Source: Akanthomyces muscarius
Lineage: Eukaryota > Ascomycota > Sordariomycetes > Hypocreales > Cordycipitaceae
Direction of reading: 5' to 3'
DNA length: 64,000 nucleotides
NCBI RefSeq assembly: GCF_028009165.1
Contig: NW_026611618.1
Span: 1,426,001 to 1,490,000, forward strand
This document shows positions 45,260 to 55,740 of the stretch, piece by piece. Made by a program: the position numbers and the translations under genes. The first letter of the stretch is position 1; each line of letters opens with the position of its first letter. Below the pieces are notes generated by a model. That model did no database searches. It was not told where the DNA came from and was given only the letters and a program-made list of their open reading frames with translations.

Positions 45260-47027
45260 TTATCCAGTCTTGGCAAAAGTAACATTGCCCTCAAACTCAT
45301 TCCCGAGCATCACCTTCATCTTCAAGGCTGCAGGCTTTCCGTCATCCCCCTTCACAAACTCGACGGGGTGAAACTGGCCAGCATCGGCCATATAGTCCAG
45401 CCACGCTTCGCCGGCGATCCAGCTGTCCCCGGAGACGTGCCGAAACGTCAGCCCGTAGTCCCAGGTCATGTCCGGGCGTTCTGCAACGAGGACCTTGGCA
45501 TCCGGCTTGCTCTGGTCGGAGCGGAGCGTCAGGGTGCCGTATCCTGCGTCAGAGTACGTGCCCTCCATTTCGGCAAGAGAAAAGGAGGGATCGGCGTGCG
45601 TGTGGTTGGGAAAGTGCTTGTTCGCCGCGTCCTCGAATTTCTGCCCGCCGCTAGGTCCTCGAGAGCGGCTGTGGTATCTCGTTTAGTTGTCTGCGCTGTT
45701 TTTGAAGGAAGAGAGAGGGGGGGGGGGGGGGGGGGACGTACCCAGCAGGGATATCGACAAGCTCTTCCACCGGTATGCTGAACTTGTCGGCAATGAGCTT
45801 CCACGAAATAGCGAAATTGGCGGGTGCAGCTTCGTCCGAATTTGCGAAGATAACGAAGCCAAACTTGTCATTTGGAAACCAGTAGACTTGTGCCCTGAAC
45901 CCGATCATGACTCCGTCGTGGCGATAGAATACGTGTCCGTTGGTTACACTTCGGTACCAGCCTAGGCCGTATAGAAGGACATCGTTGCCTTTGCCGGCAT
46001 CTGGATCCGAAAGCACTCTCGGCTTACGAATATCGTGCAGCATGTCGTCAGAGAATACTTGGGTATCATTGACAAGAGCCTGGATCCATTTCGCATAGTC
46101 TCTCACATTTGAGATGACGGCCGCTGCGCCGCTCAAATCCGTTACTGGCATGTAGGTTGTCTCGTTGTGCTTGCCAGTCTCATTGACCCAGACGTATCCG
46201 GTGGCGAGATCCTGCGGGCCCTGCTTGGCCTCTTCCAGCCCGAAGTAGGTGGAATTCATCTTGAGCGGGTCCCATATCAACTCCTTCATTACCTGTTTGA
46301 GACTCTTCTTGGTGACCGTCTCGATGACGTGCGAGAGCGTGATGTACATGTAGTTGCAGTAGTGAAATTCGGCTCGCGGCTCGTGGATATAGGGCAAGTT
46401 TCTCATGTTCCGGACGATGTCCGCCGTGGACAGAGGCAGTCCATCCTTTTCTCGCATGAGGGACCTGTCGTGACGAGGAAGTCCAGTCCGGTGGCTGACC
46501 GCATCATCAAGTGTTAGATGGTCCGTGGCCCACTGATCCTGAAGTACAAAGTCGTCCTTCAGAATGGAAGAGATGGTGGTCGACCATCCCTCGGCCAATG
46601 CCGGGTACGACCCATTTTGTACAAGTGCCGAGAGACAAGCCGCGGTCTGGGCCTTCGTCGTTGACCCGGCATAGAAGAGCGTTTCTGGGGTGACTTTCTT
46701 GTCAGGCAGAGCTGAGAAGCCATAGCCCTGCGGAGAAACAAAGTTAGGAGCTATAGGCGATGGGACAATGTCCTGGGAGTAAGTATTGGCAACGGCACAT
46801 ACCTCGGCAAACACATCATGGCTGTCGATTACGGCTATAGCCATGCCAGGAATGTTCCAAAAGTCCATGTTGTCTTTGACCAAAGCAGCAAAGTCGCCCG
46901 TAAGGGGACTTTTGCTAGGGAGGAGATTGGTGTCATTTCTCGTGACAACCAAGGCATCAACATGGTGTATCCAGGCGCTGTTGAGGGCTAGGGCCGTAAT
47001 GGGCAGGAGATGCCGCAAGGTGTACAT
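45260..47027 (-). CDS. Beta-lactamase-fold serine hydrolase (S12 / class C type), secreted
   Basis: Exons 46803-47027, 45742-46727 and 45260-45668 encode 539 residues. A signal peptide is likely (MYTLRHLLPITALALNSAWI). The penicillin-binding fold motifs are present: SxxK as FYAGSTTKAQ (Ser97, Lys100), the Tyr-x-Asn motif as FHYCNYMY, and a KTG-equivalent RHDGVM. The C-terminal domain of about 110 residues (MEGTYSDAGYGTLTL..GNVTFAKTG) is the lipocalin-like extra domain found in fungal members. Fungal S12 proteins are esterases, peptidases or lactonases rather than antibiotic resistance enzymes; the substrate here is unknown. Intron 1 (75 nt) is a multiple of three and stop-free. Intron 2 carries a 19-base C run just after its donor. 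Confidence 0.88.
45717..45735. repeat. G19/C19 homopolymer
   Basis: Nineteen consecutive G on the plus strand, inside the second intron of the beta-lactamase-like gene and 5 nt from its GTACGT donor. Likely to vary in length, and a spot where read errors are also likely. Confidence 0.85.
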
Positions 47028-49190
47028 CCTGCTAGTATGTTGAAGAAGAGAAATGATCTTGATGTAGAGATTGAGGGTGTAAGAAGATGGAAGATCGTGG
47101 CAGCGCCGCTTTTGCGTGAAGTGGTGGATTTGTAGATTGACAGTGCTGGTAGGTCTTTGTTCATCATGGAGGGTTCGAACCATGATACTTATGCTTGTGA
47201 GCAACAGGCTCAACATCCCCAGAAACAAGTCCTCGAGATGAGATCCGTCTTCGCGTTATACCGGTGATCACTGCGCCTCTTGCTCTGCGTGGTCTGAGGA
47301 GCAGACGAGTCATGCGTGCTCGCTGGAGGACATAACCGTAAGTGCAGGGAATACCTTGGTCTTGGGTGGAGCTTGCTCAAGCACGGCGTCTATATGCCTA
47401 CAGCCAAGCCATGGTTAGAGTTTCACATCAGCTCACGATTTTATTTTTATCAGAGCCAGGTTTCGACTCCTCCTGATGAGGGAGGATAGATTACCCTTGA
47501 GCCTTGAGTGCCACAACAAGCGCTTGTGGCTGTGTGGCTTACGCAGGGCCCTCACGCATTTAATTACGCAACTGTTGCTGAAAAAGTTACGCTGCTCTTA
47601 TTAGGTGGGTTTTGCATAGATTCTAAAAGAGGACTGATATGAGGCAATCACCTTGAGGGAGCCAAAGCGGGTACGGCTGCGTCTGGGTTTACGTAAAAAC
47701 ACTTTACTGTATATCCGCATTCCGCCATCAAAGTTTAGTTTGCGTCTATTCTTGCATTGATTCTTTCGCCACAATATGTCGTAAAATTTTTTTTTTTGGC
47801 TTGGAAATTTCAGACGCTGCGATGGGCGCACATATTCGCCGGGCAGGTGCAGTGAGCTGATGATGGCTGTGGCTGCTCGCACTGGTACTCGCCGCACTTG
47901 ACCAGACTGCCGATTGCCACGCGGAACATCAAACAGCACTTTTAAGAAACCACATCAGCATTGTGTTGGTACGCCAAAGTGCCGACGGAGAACTAAATTA
48001 GAATGGCGGGGCACGGGCAGGTGCTGGTGGAAACGCCAACATGCGAAGAGAAGACCGAGCCAAGGAAGAGGGATAGACTCATAATGAGCCAGGCAGTAAC
48101 TACTACAACACCTATATTCAGCCCTACACATGGAGTCCATGCGGCTTGGAAGTTCCAAGGCCGACCAAAGCGGTTGGCAAGAGCCCATTTTCCACCCACT
48201 CCAGCCATCTCCACCATCACCGGACGCACCGTGATGAGGCTCAGCTCGCCAGCCTCACCCGACACCCTGCCCGTAGGAGACACCAATCGTGCCGCACCTG
48301 GTATCGCGCGGCCATTATCCGAGTGACCGACAGGCTGCTGTTGACCATCGCGGCAAGGCTGAGCTTGAAGCCAAGAATCGTCAATAGCGCGCCTAGCAAA
48401 AATCACCCACAGGGGTGGGCTGTCAAGCATGGACTGTATACGGGTACCCAAGGAAACCTTAAAATATAAAGACGCTAAATTTAGCGAAACATTCAAGACC
48501 GTTGATCGGACTCCCACGCCGATTAGTGTGCATCCCACATTTTGCCATGCTACAGAATCGCGCAAAAGGGGCGGGCGGCTGCTAAGCCTTCATGCGAGCT
48601 CCATTCTATTCATGGTCTGCTGCGGTCTTGCTCCACGACATGCCAGGGCGAGTGGCACAGCACATGTGCCCCATCATTATATTCGGGTATAGGTAGTCTC
48701 GGGGAATAAACAGCTGGGTTTGGTCTTGCATGACATTTTATGAGAGTCATTGACGATTTATATTTAGGGTATTGGTGGATATCGCGGTAGATGGTGCAAC
48801 CTTGCGTTGGCCGACGATGTAGGCTGATATTAGCCTCAGCCGCACAGCCCTGCTTGCTTCGCCTTGCTCTGACAACCGCCTCGAATCCTGTCTCTGTCTC
48901 CGTCGAAGGCGACGAGAGATGTCCCAGCACCATGTACCCGTGAGGTAGTCAGTCTAGGCGGCCTCTGAACAAGCAACAAACATTGTCCTTTCTCGGCGGA
49001 TCCATGGTAGAGCGCCGCGCTTTCTTCGACTTCACCGAGACAACACAACGGCCATCCCACGGCCCGCCCCAACAAAATCACAGGGAGTGCAAGGCTCAGG
49101 GACCAACCTTGACTTTTGTGCAAAGAATTCAAAGACTTGACAAGTTGAATCGAGACTGGGAATCCTAAACTTGATGATAATGTCGCACGG

Positions 49191-49264
49191 CTGACAGCTC
49201 CGGCCCGATCCCGGACTCCGGAGCCCACTTGCCCGTCATGGGTACGCGGGTGTGCAAATGCTGC
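49191..49264 (+). repeat. Dispersed GC-rich repeat, copy B
   Basis: About 74 bp matching copy A at 44721-44796, direct orientation, some 4.5 kb away and 670 bp upstream of the dehydrogenase start. Confidence 0.7.
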
Positions 49265-49403
49265 TCCGACGCGCTGACTCCAAATAAAGGATTTTTTTTT
49301 CTCGCGCAATTCCTAAGCAGTGGACCAGTCACCCAAAGAACAATTGTGCGCCTGAATACAAGCTTTCTACAATGAGCTGCGTCCCGGGCCAGAGCCCTGC
49401 CAC

Positions 49404-49423
49404 GGCCGGCCGGCCGGCCGGCC
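49404..49423. repeat. (GGCC)5 tandem tract
   Basis: Five uninterrupted GGCC units, self-complementary, about 515 bp upstream of the dehydrogenase start. Confidence 0.85.
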
Positions 49424-49936
49424 TTGGTTTGACAGCGGCGCGCCGAAGCTTGAATTTGAAAGCTTGGTAGCACGCAATATTACGCAGGCAGAACATGACG
49501 GCTCTCGCGCATTTGACCTCTGGTATCCGCTTGGCTGCGTACGTATAGATGCCGCCTGAGAGCATTACTCCGGGTCGCCGCGACAATTCAGCTGCGTAGT
49601 ACACGCTCGTTGGTGGAATAATTTCTCCGAGGGGCTCTCTTCAGCCGCATGCCCCCACGGAGCCGGAGCCGGCCAACGACGCCACATTGACAGTTACGGG
49701 GCCGTTGTCTGTCAATCTGGCTCAATTCGGCAATGGGCTTGATGGCAGCCCGTGTCCAGAATTTCGGCGGGGAGGGGGACCCCATGATAAGGAGGGGTTG
49801 TTGGAGCTGTTAGTTTTTTTCTCCAAGCTCTTCGTTCATATCTTGCTTCATCTTCACTTTTTTCGAACTGTACTTTGAGTCTGACAGGTTTCAAGATCAC
49901 AAACCCTCACCAGCATCGTAGTGTATTTTCGTCGCC

Positions 49937-51078
49937 ATGTCCTATCCCGAGCAGTTCACCGGCTTCCAGGCCCCCAGCGCCGAGGCGTGGAAGGACTTCG
50001 AGAAGCAGTCGTGGGCACCGCGGCCCTTTGAGGACGTCGACGTAGACATCAAGGTCGAGTGCTGCGGTGTCTGCGCCAGCGACCTGCACAAGATCTCGGG
50101 TGAATGGGGCGCGTGCCCGTACCCGCTGGCCGTCGGGCACGAGGTGGTCGGCCGCGTCGTGCGCGCCGGCCCCAAGGTGACGCTCGCCAAGGTCGGCCAG
50201 CGCGTCGGCGTCGGCGCCCAGGTGTGGTCGTGCCTCGAGTGCCGCCAGTGCAAGAACGGCAACGAGACGTACTGCAGCAAGCAGGTCGACGCCTACGGCA
50301 GCCTGTACCCCAACACGCAGCACGTCACGCAGGGTGGGTATGCGTCGCACATTCGCATCCACGAATACTGGTAAGCGACTGTCCCGCCTGGAATAGCCAC
50401 GAGGACAAGCTGACGGATGGCCAACACAGGGTGTATCCCATCCCGGACGGTCTCGACAGCGCGCAGGCCGCGCCGCTGCTGTGCGCCGGCATCACCTCCT
50501 TTTCGCCGCTGAAGCGCTTCGGCGCAGGGCCCGGGAAAAAAGTCGGCATCGTGGGCGTGGGCGGCCTGGGCCACTACGGCATCATCTTTGCCAAGGCGCT
50601 GGGCGCGGAAGTCTGGGCGATCTCGCGCACGCGCGCCAAGGAGGCCGACGCGCGGGAGATGGGCGCCGACGGCTTCATCGCCACGAGCGAGGCCGGCTGG
50701 CACGAGCCGCACAAGACGACGTTTGACCTGATTGTCAACACGGCGACGTCGTTTGACGGCTTCGAGCTCAGCCAGTACCTGAGCCTGCTCGACGTGCACG
50801 GGCGCTGGAACTCGGTCGGCCTGCCGGGCGGCGACGGCATCGTGGTGCGCAACCAGGACTTTATCACGAATGGCTGTTTCATCGGCACGTCGCACCTCGG
50901 CAGCCGCGCGGAGATGCTCGAGATGCTGCAGCTCATGGCGGACCGGAAGCTGCCGTCGTGGGTGGAGAGGATCCCGCTGTCGAAAGAAGGCCTGCAGGAG
51001 GCGTTTGGGAAGCTGGAGACGAACAAGGCGCGCTACCGCTCGTGCATGACCAATTACGATGACCAGTTTGGCGCGTGA
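49937..51078 (+). CDS. Zinc-containing NADP-dependent alcohol dehydrogenase (cinnamyl/ADH6 class)
   Basis: Exons 49937-50370 and 50430-51078 (59-nt intron) encode 360 residues, normal for the medium-chain dehydrogenase family. The catalytic zinc ligands are Cys46 in CGVCASD and His68-Glu69 in GHEVVG. The structural zinc Cys are 99, 102, 105 and 113 (CLECRQCKNGNETYC). The Rossmann motif is GVGGLGHYG, and the following SRTRAK, with positive charge after the second strand, favours NADP(H) over NAD(H). By family it reduces branched, aromatic or cinnamyl aldehydes to alcohols in the cytosol. The closest yeast counterparts are Adh6/Adh7. The physiological aldehyde is unknown. Confidence 0.92.
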
Positions 51079-52529
51079 AGAGGGTGATGGTGATGGTGAT
51101 GGTGGATGGAGGATGATGAGACGATGTGGATGACCTTGTGTGCATGGGGGCTATTGTCACGCAGAGCAGTTATTAGTTATAAAAGAGAGCGTGGATTAAA
51201 GAAGAAAGCTAGTTATAGGGAGACTCGTGGGGACACCCTTATAGGGTGCCACCTATAAACGCCGGAAAAACACATACTAAATAACGAAGCCTCGTACGTG
51301 TCCTGCACCGTCACCCTTGCTTGACGCCCGACACCCCTCCTTTCTGTATTAGCATGAAAAAGAGCTTTTTCAGAAGACTGGCTGCAATGTTGTGCGATCG
51401 CTGCTGTGGAACCTTCCGAGGCCCATTTCCTGATAAATTGCGAGATCACTATTATAGTACACAGAAATTGGAGCGGGCGGTCTTCAACAAGTGCACATCT
51501 GTCGTATTACTAACTTCTACTATCACTTATAGCCACCACCACTAACCAATTGGAAATAATTATAGCTAATTTCACATAAGTAGCCTCTACCGACAACTAC
51601 TGACCAGCACTAACTAATAGCCACTAACCAGACACCAGCACTTACTTACACTAACTGCCGCTCTCCCACCCCGACCAACAGGCGGGGAAGTTAAGTCGAT
51701 ATAAGCCTCAGTGCTCGCCTCTCGAAAGCCATAATCTATCATATATCATACACTATCCAAAATGGATCTAACGCATCATGAAGGACGTTGGCGTCTATAA
51801 TTGCCACATAGGGGGTGGTGTAGAACGCTCGCGTCACTTGACTAGAACGACGGTATGATCCATAAAGGGAGCTCTAAAAGGCGTAGCCTCAAGACGTTAA
51901 GCCGAGAGTGATAGTGTAAATTATTCGCCAGATATTCTTCACGTTCAAGCTGGCAATGGCAGCTAGAAATCGACGTGGAAATACAACTCATGGGTTTGCC
52001 GAGGTTTGCCGAATTTGATTAGTCGAAAAGCTAAGCTACGGCGACTCAGAAATCAGACCGCAGCGACGCTCTCCCTTTTGTGTATTTTGTGTACTCAAAT
52101 ACCAAGAACAGATATGCACATCAACGAGGTCGGTGGCTTCCTTAAACTAGTATATGCTCGACCTTTTTGTTGTTCACGTCGCCCTCTATAGGTGACGAGC
52201 AGTAGCCTTCTAGCTTTCGCGATTAATAGTAGAGAGCAATGCGATTTTCTTGTATTTTGAGTGGCTAGGTCGTCGGCGAAGACAAAGTCAAGTACGACGC
52301 GCTCCCAAGGCAAGGCCACGACGAGGGCCAAATCGTGCATATAAGGCCTTATTTCTATAGCCCCGCTCCCATACATTGTTTTGTCTAAGCATATGCAGCC
52401 AGCAACACCACAACGGGCAACGCTGCGGCTCACGTACCCGCTACCCCGCGGCTCATAGGTCCTAGAATATATAACCGGAGGGCCTGTCAATACAGGGTCG
52501 ATTCTTGCATCACTTAACACGGCATCACA
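51079..52529. other. AT-rich intergenic region with degenerate CACTAAC repeats
   Basis: 1.45 kb, visibly more AT-rich than the genes around it. Between about 51525 and 51660 the motif CACTAAC and variants (CCACTAACCA, GCACTAACTA, ACACTAACTG) recur many times. A minus-strand frame at 52095-52547 lacks motifs. It may be a mutated repeat remnant. Confidence 0.4.
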
Positions 52530-54269
52530 ATGGAGGGAAAGAACCAACTACTTGGGCAGGAAGACGGCCGGGCCATACGTGCTAAGCAGCGGCTGTATTG
52601 GTATCATCGGCTGGCCGTTGCCCTGGTCGCGATACTCTTCCTGCGCTCAACGTGGAGCTTTTTCGCTCCAAGCCCACATCATCATTCCGTAGAGGAAGCA
52701 ATCCGTCGGTACGACGGCGAGAGCATCGAGTGGAAGCTCTGCGCCACCAACAATGGCCATGACCTCGAGTGTGCCTCTATCGACGTCCCCATGGACCACT
52801 TCAACGCCGCCACCTCTGGCGACAAGACGTTTAGCATCCCGCTCATCCGCCTTCGTGGCAGCAAGGCCACGAGGAACCTCCTCGTCAACCCCGGCGGCCC
52901 CGGAGGCAGCGGCGTCGAGTTTGTGTTCCGGCTTGGCGGCTTCGTCAAGTCTATCGTTGGCGACGACCTGCACATTGTCGGCTTCGACCCCCGAGGCATC
53001 AACGGCTCCCGGCCCGAGGCGCTCTGCTATCCGGACGCGATGACACGCATGCAGCGGTCGCAGATCTGCGTCTCCGACCACAGCCAGTTCGACCCGGAGC
53101 TGTACTCGTGGACCGAGAACTTTGTGCAGGCTTGCGCCGACACGACGGGCGCCGAGCACATCAAGTATGTCAACACGCCGCAGACGGCTGCCGACATGAA
53201 CAGCATCCTCGACGCCCTCGGCCAGGACGCCATGGTGTACTGGGGATTCAGCTATGGCACGGTCCTGGGCCAGACGTATGCGTCCATGTTTCCTGAGCGG
53301 TCAGAGCGGGTTGTCATTGACGGCGTGGTCAACCTCTTTGACTGGTACGAGGAGATGATTACCTTGGAGGGGCTCGTTGATGCCGAAAAAGCCCTGACGG
53401 GATTCTTCGACAAGTGCATGAAAGAGGGCGAAGCCTGTCCCTTGGCACACCTGGCAGAAGATGCTGCAAAGCTCGAGGACAAGGTCATGGCCGCAGTCAA
53501 TGCGCTGAAGGAGAACCCCGCAGACGTCTACCTCAGCAACACAGACTACGGTTCGCTCATATACGGCACGATGCTGTCGGCCATCTGGACGACGCTCCTC
53601 AAGCCTGCAGAGTGGTACGTGCTCGCCGACAGCCTCGCGCAGCTCGTCCAGGGCAACGCCACGGACGCGTTTGAGAGGTACGGCCTCAAGGGCTACTTTG
53701 TACCGGAGTTCTTCGACCACAACGCCATCGTCGCCAACAACGACCACATAACGGGCAAAGACAATTGGCCTCAGAAGGGGGAGCTGGTCAAGTGGTTTCA
53801 GCCCTTTCTAAATGCATCCATCTTTAGCACTGGGGCAGCCAGGGAGTTTTACCTGGCGTCGCAGTGGCGCTTGCCGACGACGCACAGCTTCAAGCCCAGC
53901 CGCAGGGTCGCCACCAAGCACCCGCTGCTGATCCTCTCACAGACGTACGACCCTGCGACGCCGCTCGTGTCCGCGCGCCTGGCCAGGGACACGTTCGAGG
54001 GCTCGAGGCTCGTCGAGTGCCTGGGCGTCGGGCACTGCACCACGGCGATTCACTCGGCGTGCTCAGCGAAGCTGGTTCGCGAGTTTCTAGTAGATGGCAC
54101 CCTCCCAGAGGAGGATGTGCAATGTAAGGTAGACGGCAAGTATTTTATTCCTCTAGAGGAGAAGGAAAAGATCATGCTTAGGGGCGCTAGCGATGGGGCC
54201 TCGGACGAGGAGAGGCTTTGGGCTGCGCAGCTAGGGCTATCAAATGGTCTAACGCCACCGCGATTTTAA
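52530..54269 (+). CDS. Membrane-anchored TAP-like alpha/beta-hydrolase
   Basis: A single exon of 579 residues. A short cytosolic N-terminus precedes one transmembrane helix at about 27-46 (LAVALVAILFLRSTWSFF), giving a type II protein with the catalytic domain outside or lumenal. S33 features: VNPGGPGGSG at about 119-128, GFDPRGINGS at 151-160, elbow GFSYG with Ser241. The TAP-like C-terminal domain has SQTYDPATPLVSARLA (Asp) and GVGHCTT (His). It is probably an aminopeptidase-type hydrolase; the substrate is unknown. It lacks introns and is set in AT-rich, repeat-bearing flanks, unlike the secreted relative at 16557-18464, with which it shares layout but differs widely in sequence. Confidence 0.88.
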   Translation: MEGKNQLLGQEDGRAIRAKQRLYWYHRLAVALVAILFLRSTWSFFAPSPHHHSVEEAIRRYDGESIEWKLCATNNGHDLECASIDVPMDHFNAATSGDKTFSIPLIRLRGSKATRNLLVNPGGPGGSGVEFVFRLGGFVKSIVGDDLHIVGFDPRGINGSRPEALCYPDAMTRMQRSQICVSDHSQFDPELYSWTENFVQACADTTGAEHIKYVNTPQTAADMNSILDALGQDAMVYWGFSYGTVLGQTYASMFPERSERVVIDGVVNLFDWYEEMITLEGLVDAEKALTGFFDKCMKEGEACPLAHLAEDAAKLEDKVMAAVNALKENPADVYLSNTDYGSLIYGTMLSAIWTTLLKPAEWYVLADSLAQLVQGNATDAFERYGLKGYFVPEFFDHNAIVANNDHITGKDNWPQKGELVKWFQPFLNASIFSTGAAREFYLASQWRLPTTHSFKPSRRVATKHPLLILSQTYDPATPLVSARLARDTFEGSRLVECLGVGHCTTAIHSACSAKLVREFLVDGTLPEEDVQCKVDGKYFIPLEEKEKIMLRGASDGASDEERLWAAQLGLSNGLTPPRF

Positions 54270-55149
54270 GCTTGAGAATAGTAAAAGGTTTTCAGTAACA
54301 AGTCGGGGTATATACTAGTTGAGGTAATAATCTAACCCCAGATGTAACCTTGAAAAAAGAGAGTAGTCAAAATAGAGAGTAATCAAAATAGAGAGTAATC
54401 AAAATAGAGAGTAATCAAAATAGAGAGTAATTAAAATAGAGAGTAATTAAATAGAGAGTAAAAATATAACCCTAGATGATGCAGGTGTAAAATTGCTCTC
54501 TCTGCCACCATACAGTACTCGTCAAACTTCAGTCTGATAGAAGAGGTTTTTACAGAATTAAAAGCATGCATCAAGAAGCATTGAAATGTGTAAAGGGCTC
54601 AGTGAGGCAGACTTTCAGGCCGTTTTGAGGCTCTGTGTCAGGACCGTAGGCTCAGGGCGGTAGCGGCACGGCCCATGATGAGAGATAATAATAATTTCTC
54701 CACCGCCTGCATATCATTGTTTGAGTCTCTCAAACAAGTCCATCTCGTCCCGATGGAGTGTGACCTCTGTAGTGGAATAGACTCCACAAGGAATCGTGCA
54801 GCCTCGTTGGAAATGACGGGCAAAACAAGCCAGACAATCAGGTATCCAAGACATGAAATTACTGCATCGTGTAAACGAACGGTTCAACACATACTGAAAA
54901 CAAAAAGCAAACTTTCCCGTCATGTTTGGTTCAGCTGGTGCTCCACAGTGCCTCAGTTCAGCCAAACGTGACTCAAACGGCGGCGACCGTGAAGCCAAGG
55001 CAGAATCGCAAACACATTTATACAACCGCATGCACACCCAACTACGAACTCCAACTACGAATCGAAGTGCCATGATATCCAAGTGCTACAAATCAAGAGG
55101 CTGTTCCGAGAGATTTTCCTTGACTCCCACAAGCACACACACGCACACC
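54270..55149. other. Intergenic region after the membrane TAP-like gene
   Basis: 880 bp containing a minisatellite (listed separately) and the leader of the macrodomain gene. The frame upstream of the macrodomain start stays open, but its translation looks random. No other gene seen. Confidence 0.4.
54358..54465 (+). repeat. 16-bp minisatellite, about 6.8 copies
   Basis: Tandem unit AGAGAGTAATCAAAAT. The first copy has AGTAGTC, later copies drift to AGTAATTAAAAT and a shortened last copy. It is bounded on the left by TAACCCCAGATG (54333-54344) and on the right by TAACCCTAGATG (54467-54478), so the array seems inserted or expanded inside a near-duplicate 12-mer. Confidence 0.9.
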
Positions 55150-55740
55150 ATGTCAACAACCGACTTAACGGTCAAAACAGCGCGCCTGTCGCTGCGCGAG
55201 CTGCCGCCCAACAGCCACCTCGTGCACGCGACCAACTGCCTCGCGACGTGGGGGTCTGGCATCGCCGCCGAGCTCGCAGCCATATTCCCCGACGCCTGCA
55301 AAGCCTACAAGGCATTCTGCCACGCCGCCAAGTCCAGCGCCAGCGAGCGCCGGCCGCCGCGCAGCCTGGCGGGCCAGTGCCTCGTGATTCCGCCGCAGGA
55401 GGGCGACGTTGCGCGCGGCGCGCCCCGGGTGCACATTGTGTGCCTGTTCACCTCGTACGGCTACGGGACGCCGAACCGACGGACGGGGAAGCCGGGCAAG
55501 GACACCACGGACAGGATCATCCAGCAGACGCGGACGAGCCTAAAGGCGTATCGGAGCAAGGTGGACGAGGAGGCGGCGCGGGAAGGGGGGCGGGAGGTGG
55601 CTGTCTATTCGCCCATGTTCAACTCGGGCGCGTTTCGCGTGCCGTGGCAGAGGACGCTCGAGGTCATCGAGGAGGAGTTTGCGGGTGCCGAGGCGGCGTG
55701 GACTGTGGTGCTGCAGCCGGCGCAGCAGCGGAGCAGGTGA
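55150..55740 (+). CDS. POA1: Macrodomain protein, Poa1-like ADP-ribose-1''-phosphate phosphatase
   Basis: A single exon of 196 residues starting MSTTDLT; the Met follows a CA-repeat leader (CACACACACGCACACC). The macrodomain fold is clear: HATNCLATWGSGIAAELAAIFPDACKAY at about 23-50 supplies the ADP-ribose loop, followed by LAGQCLVIPP, VHIVCLFTSYGYG and the C-terminal strand and helix with YSPMFNSGAFRVPWQRTLEVIEEEF. By family it removes phosphate from ADP-ribose 1''-phosphate formed during tRNA splicing. The NSGAFRVPW loop is characteristic of this branch. It could instead be an ADP-ribosyl hydrolase. The upstream in-frame Met codons would add low-complexity residues and are not preferred. 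Confidence 0.85.
   Translation: MSTTDLTVKTARLSLRELPPNSHLVHATNCLATWGSGIAAELAAIFPDACKAYKAFCHAAKSSASERRPPRSLAGQCLVIPPQEGDVARGAPRVHIVCLFTSYGYGTPNRRTGKPGKDTTDRIIQQTRTSLKAYRSKVDEEAAREGGREVAVYSPMFNSGAFRVPWQRTLEVIEEEFAGAEAAWTVVLQPAQQRSR

Larger units (their letters stand above)
47028..49936. other. Divergent intergenic region, 2.9 kb
   Basis: Holds the promoters of the beta-lactamase-like gene (left) and the alcohol dehydrogenase (right), plus repeat copy B. Short open frames here lack motifs. The GGTTCGAACC at 47153-47162 is not part of a tRNA. Confidence 0.4.

Noticed and set aside
47140..47180. GGTTCGAACC resembling a tRNA B box
   Set aside because: The flanking bases do not form a T-stem and no D-arm lies upstream; chance palindrome.
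52095..52547. 150-codon minus-strand frame upstream of the membrane TAP-like gene
   Set aside because: No motif, no splice partners, overlaps the promoter and start of a well-supported gene. At most a relic.
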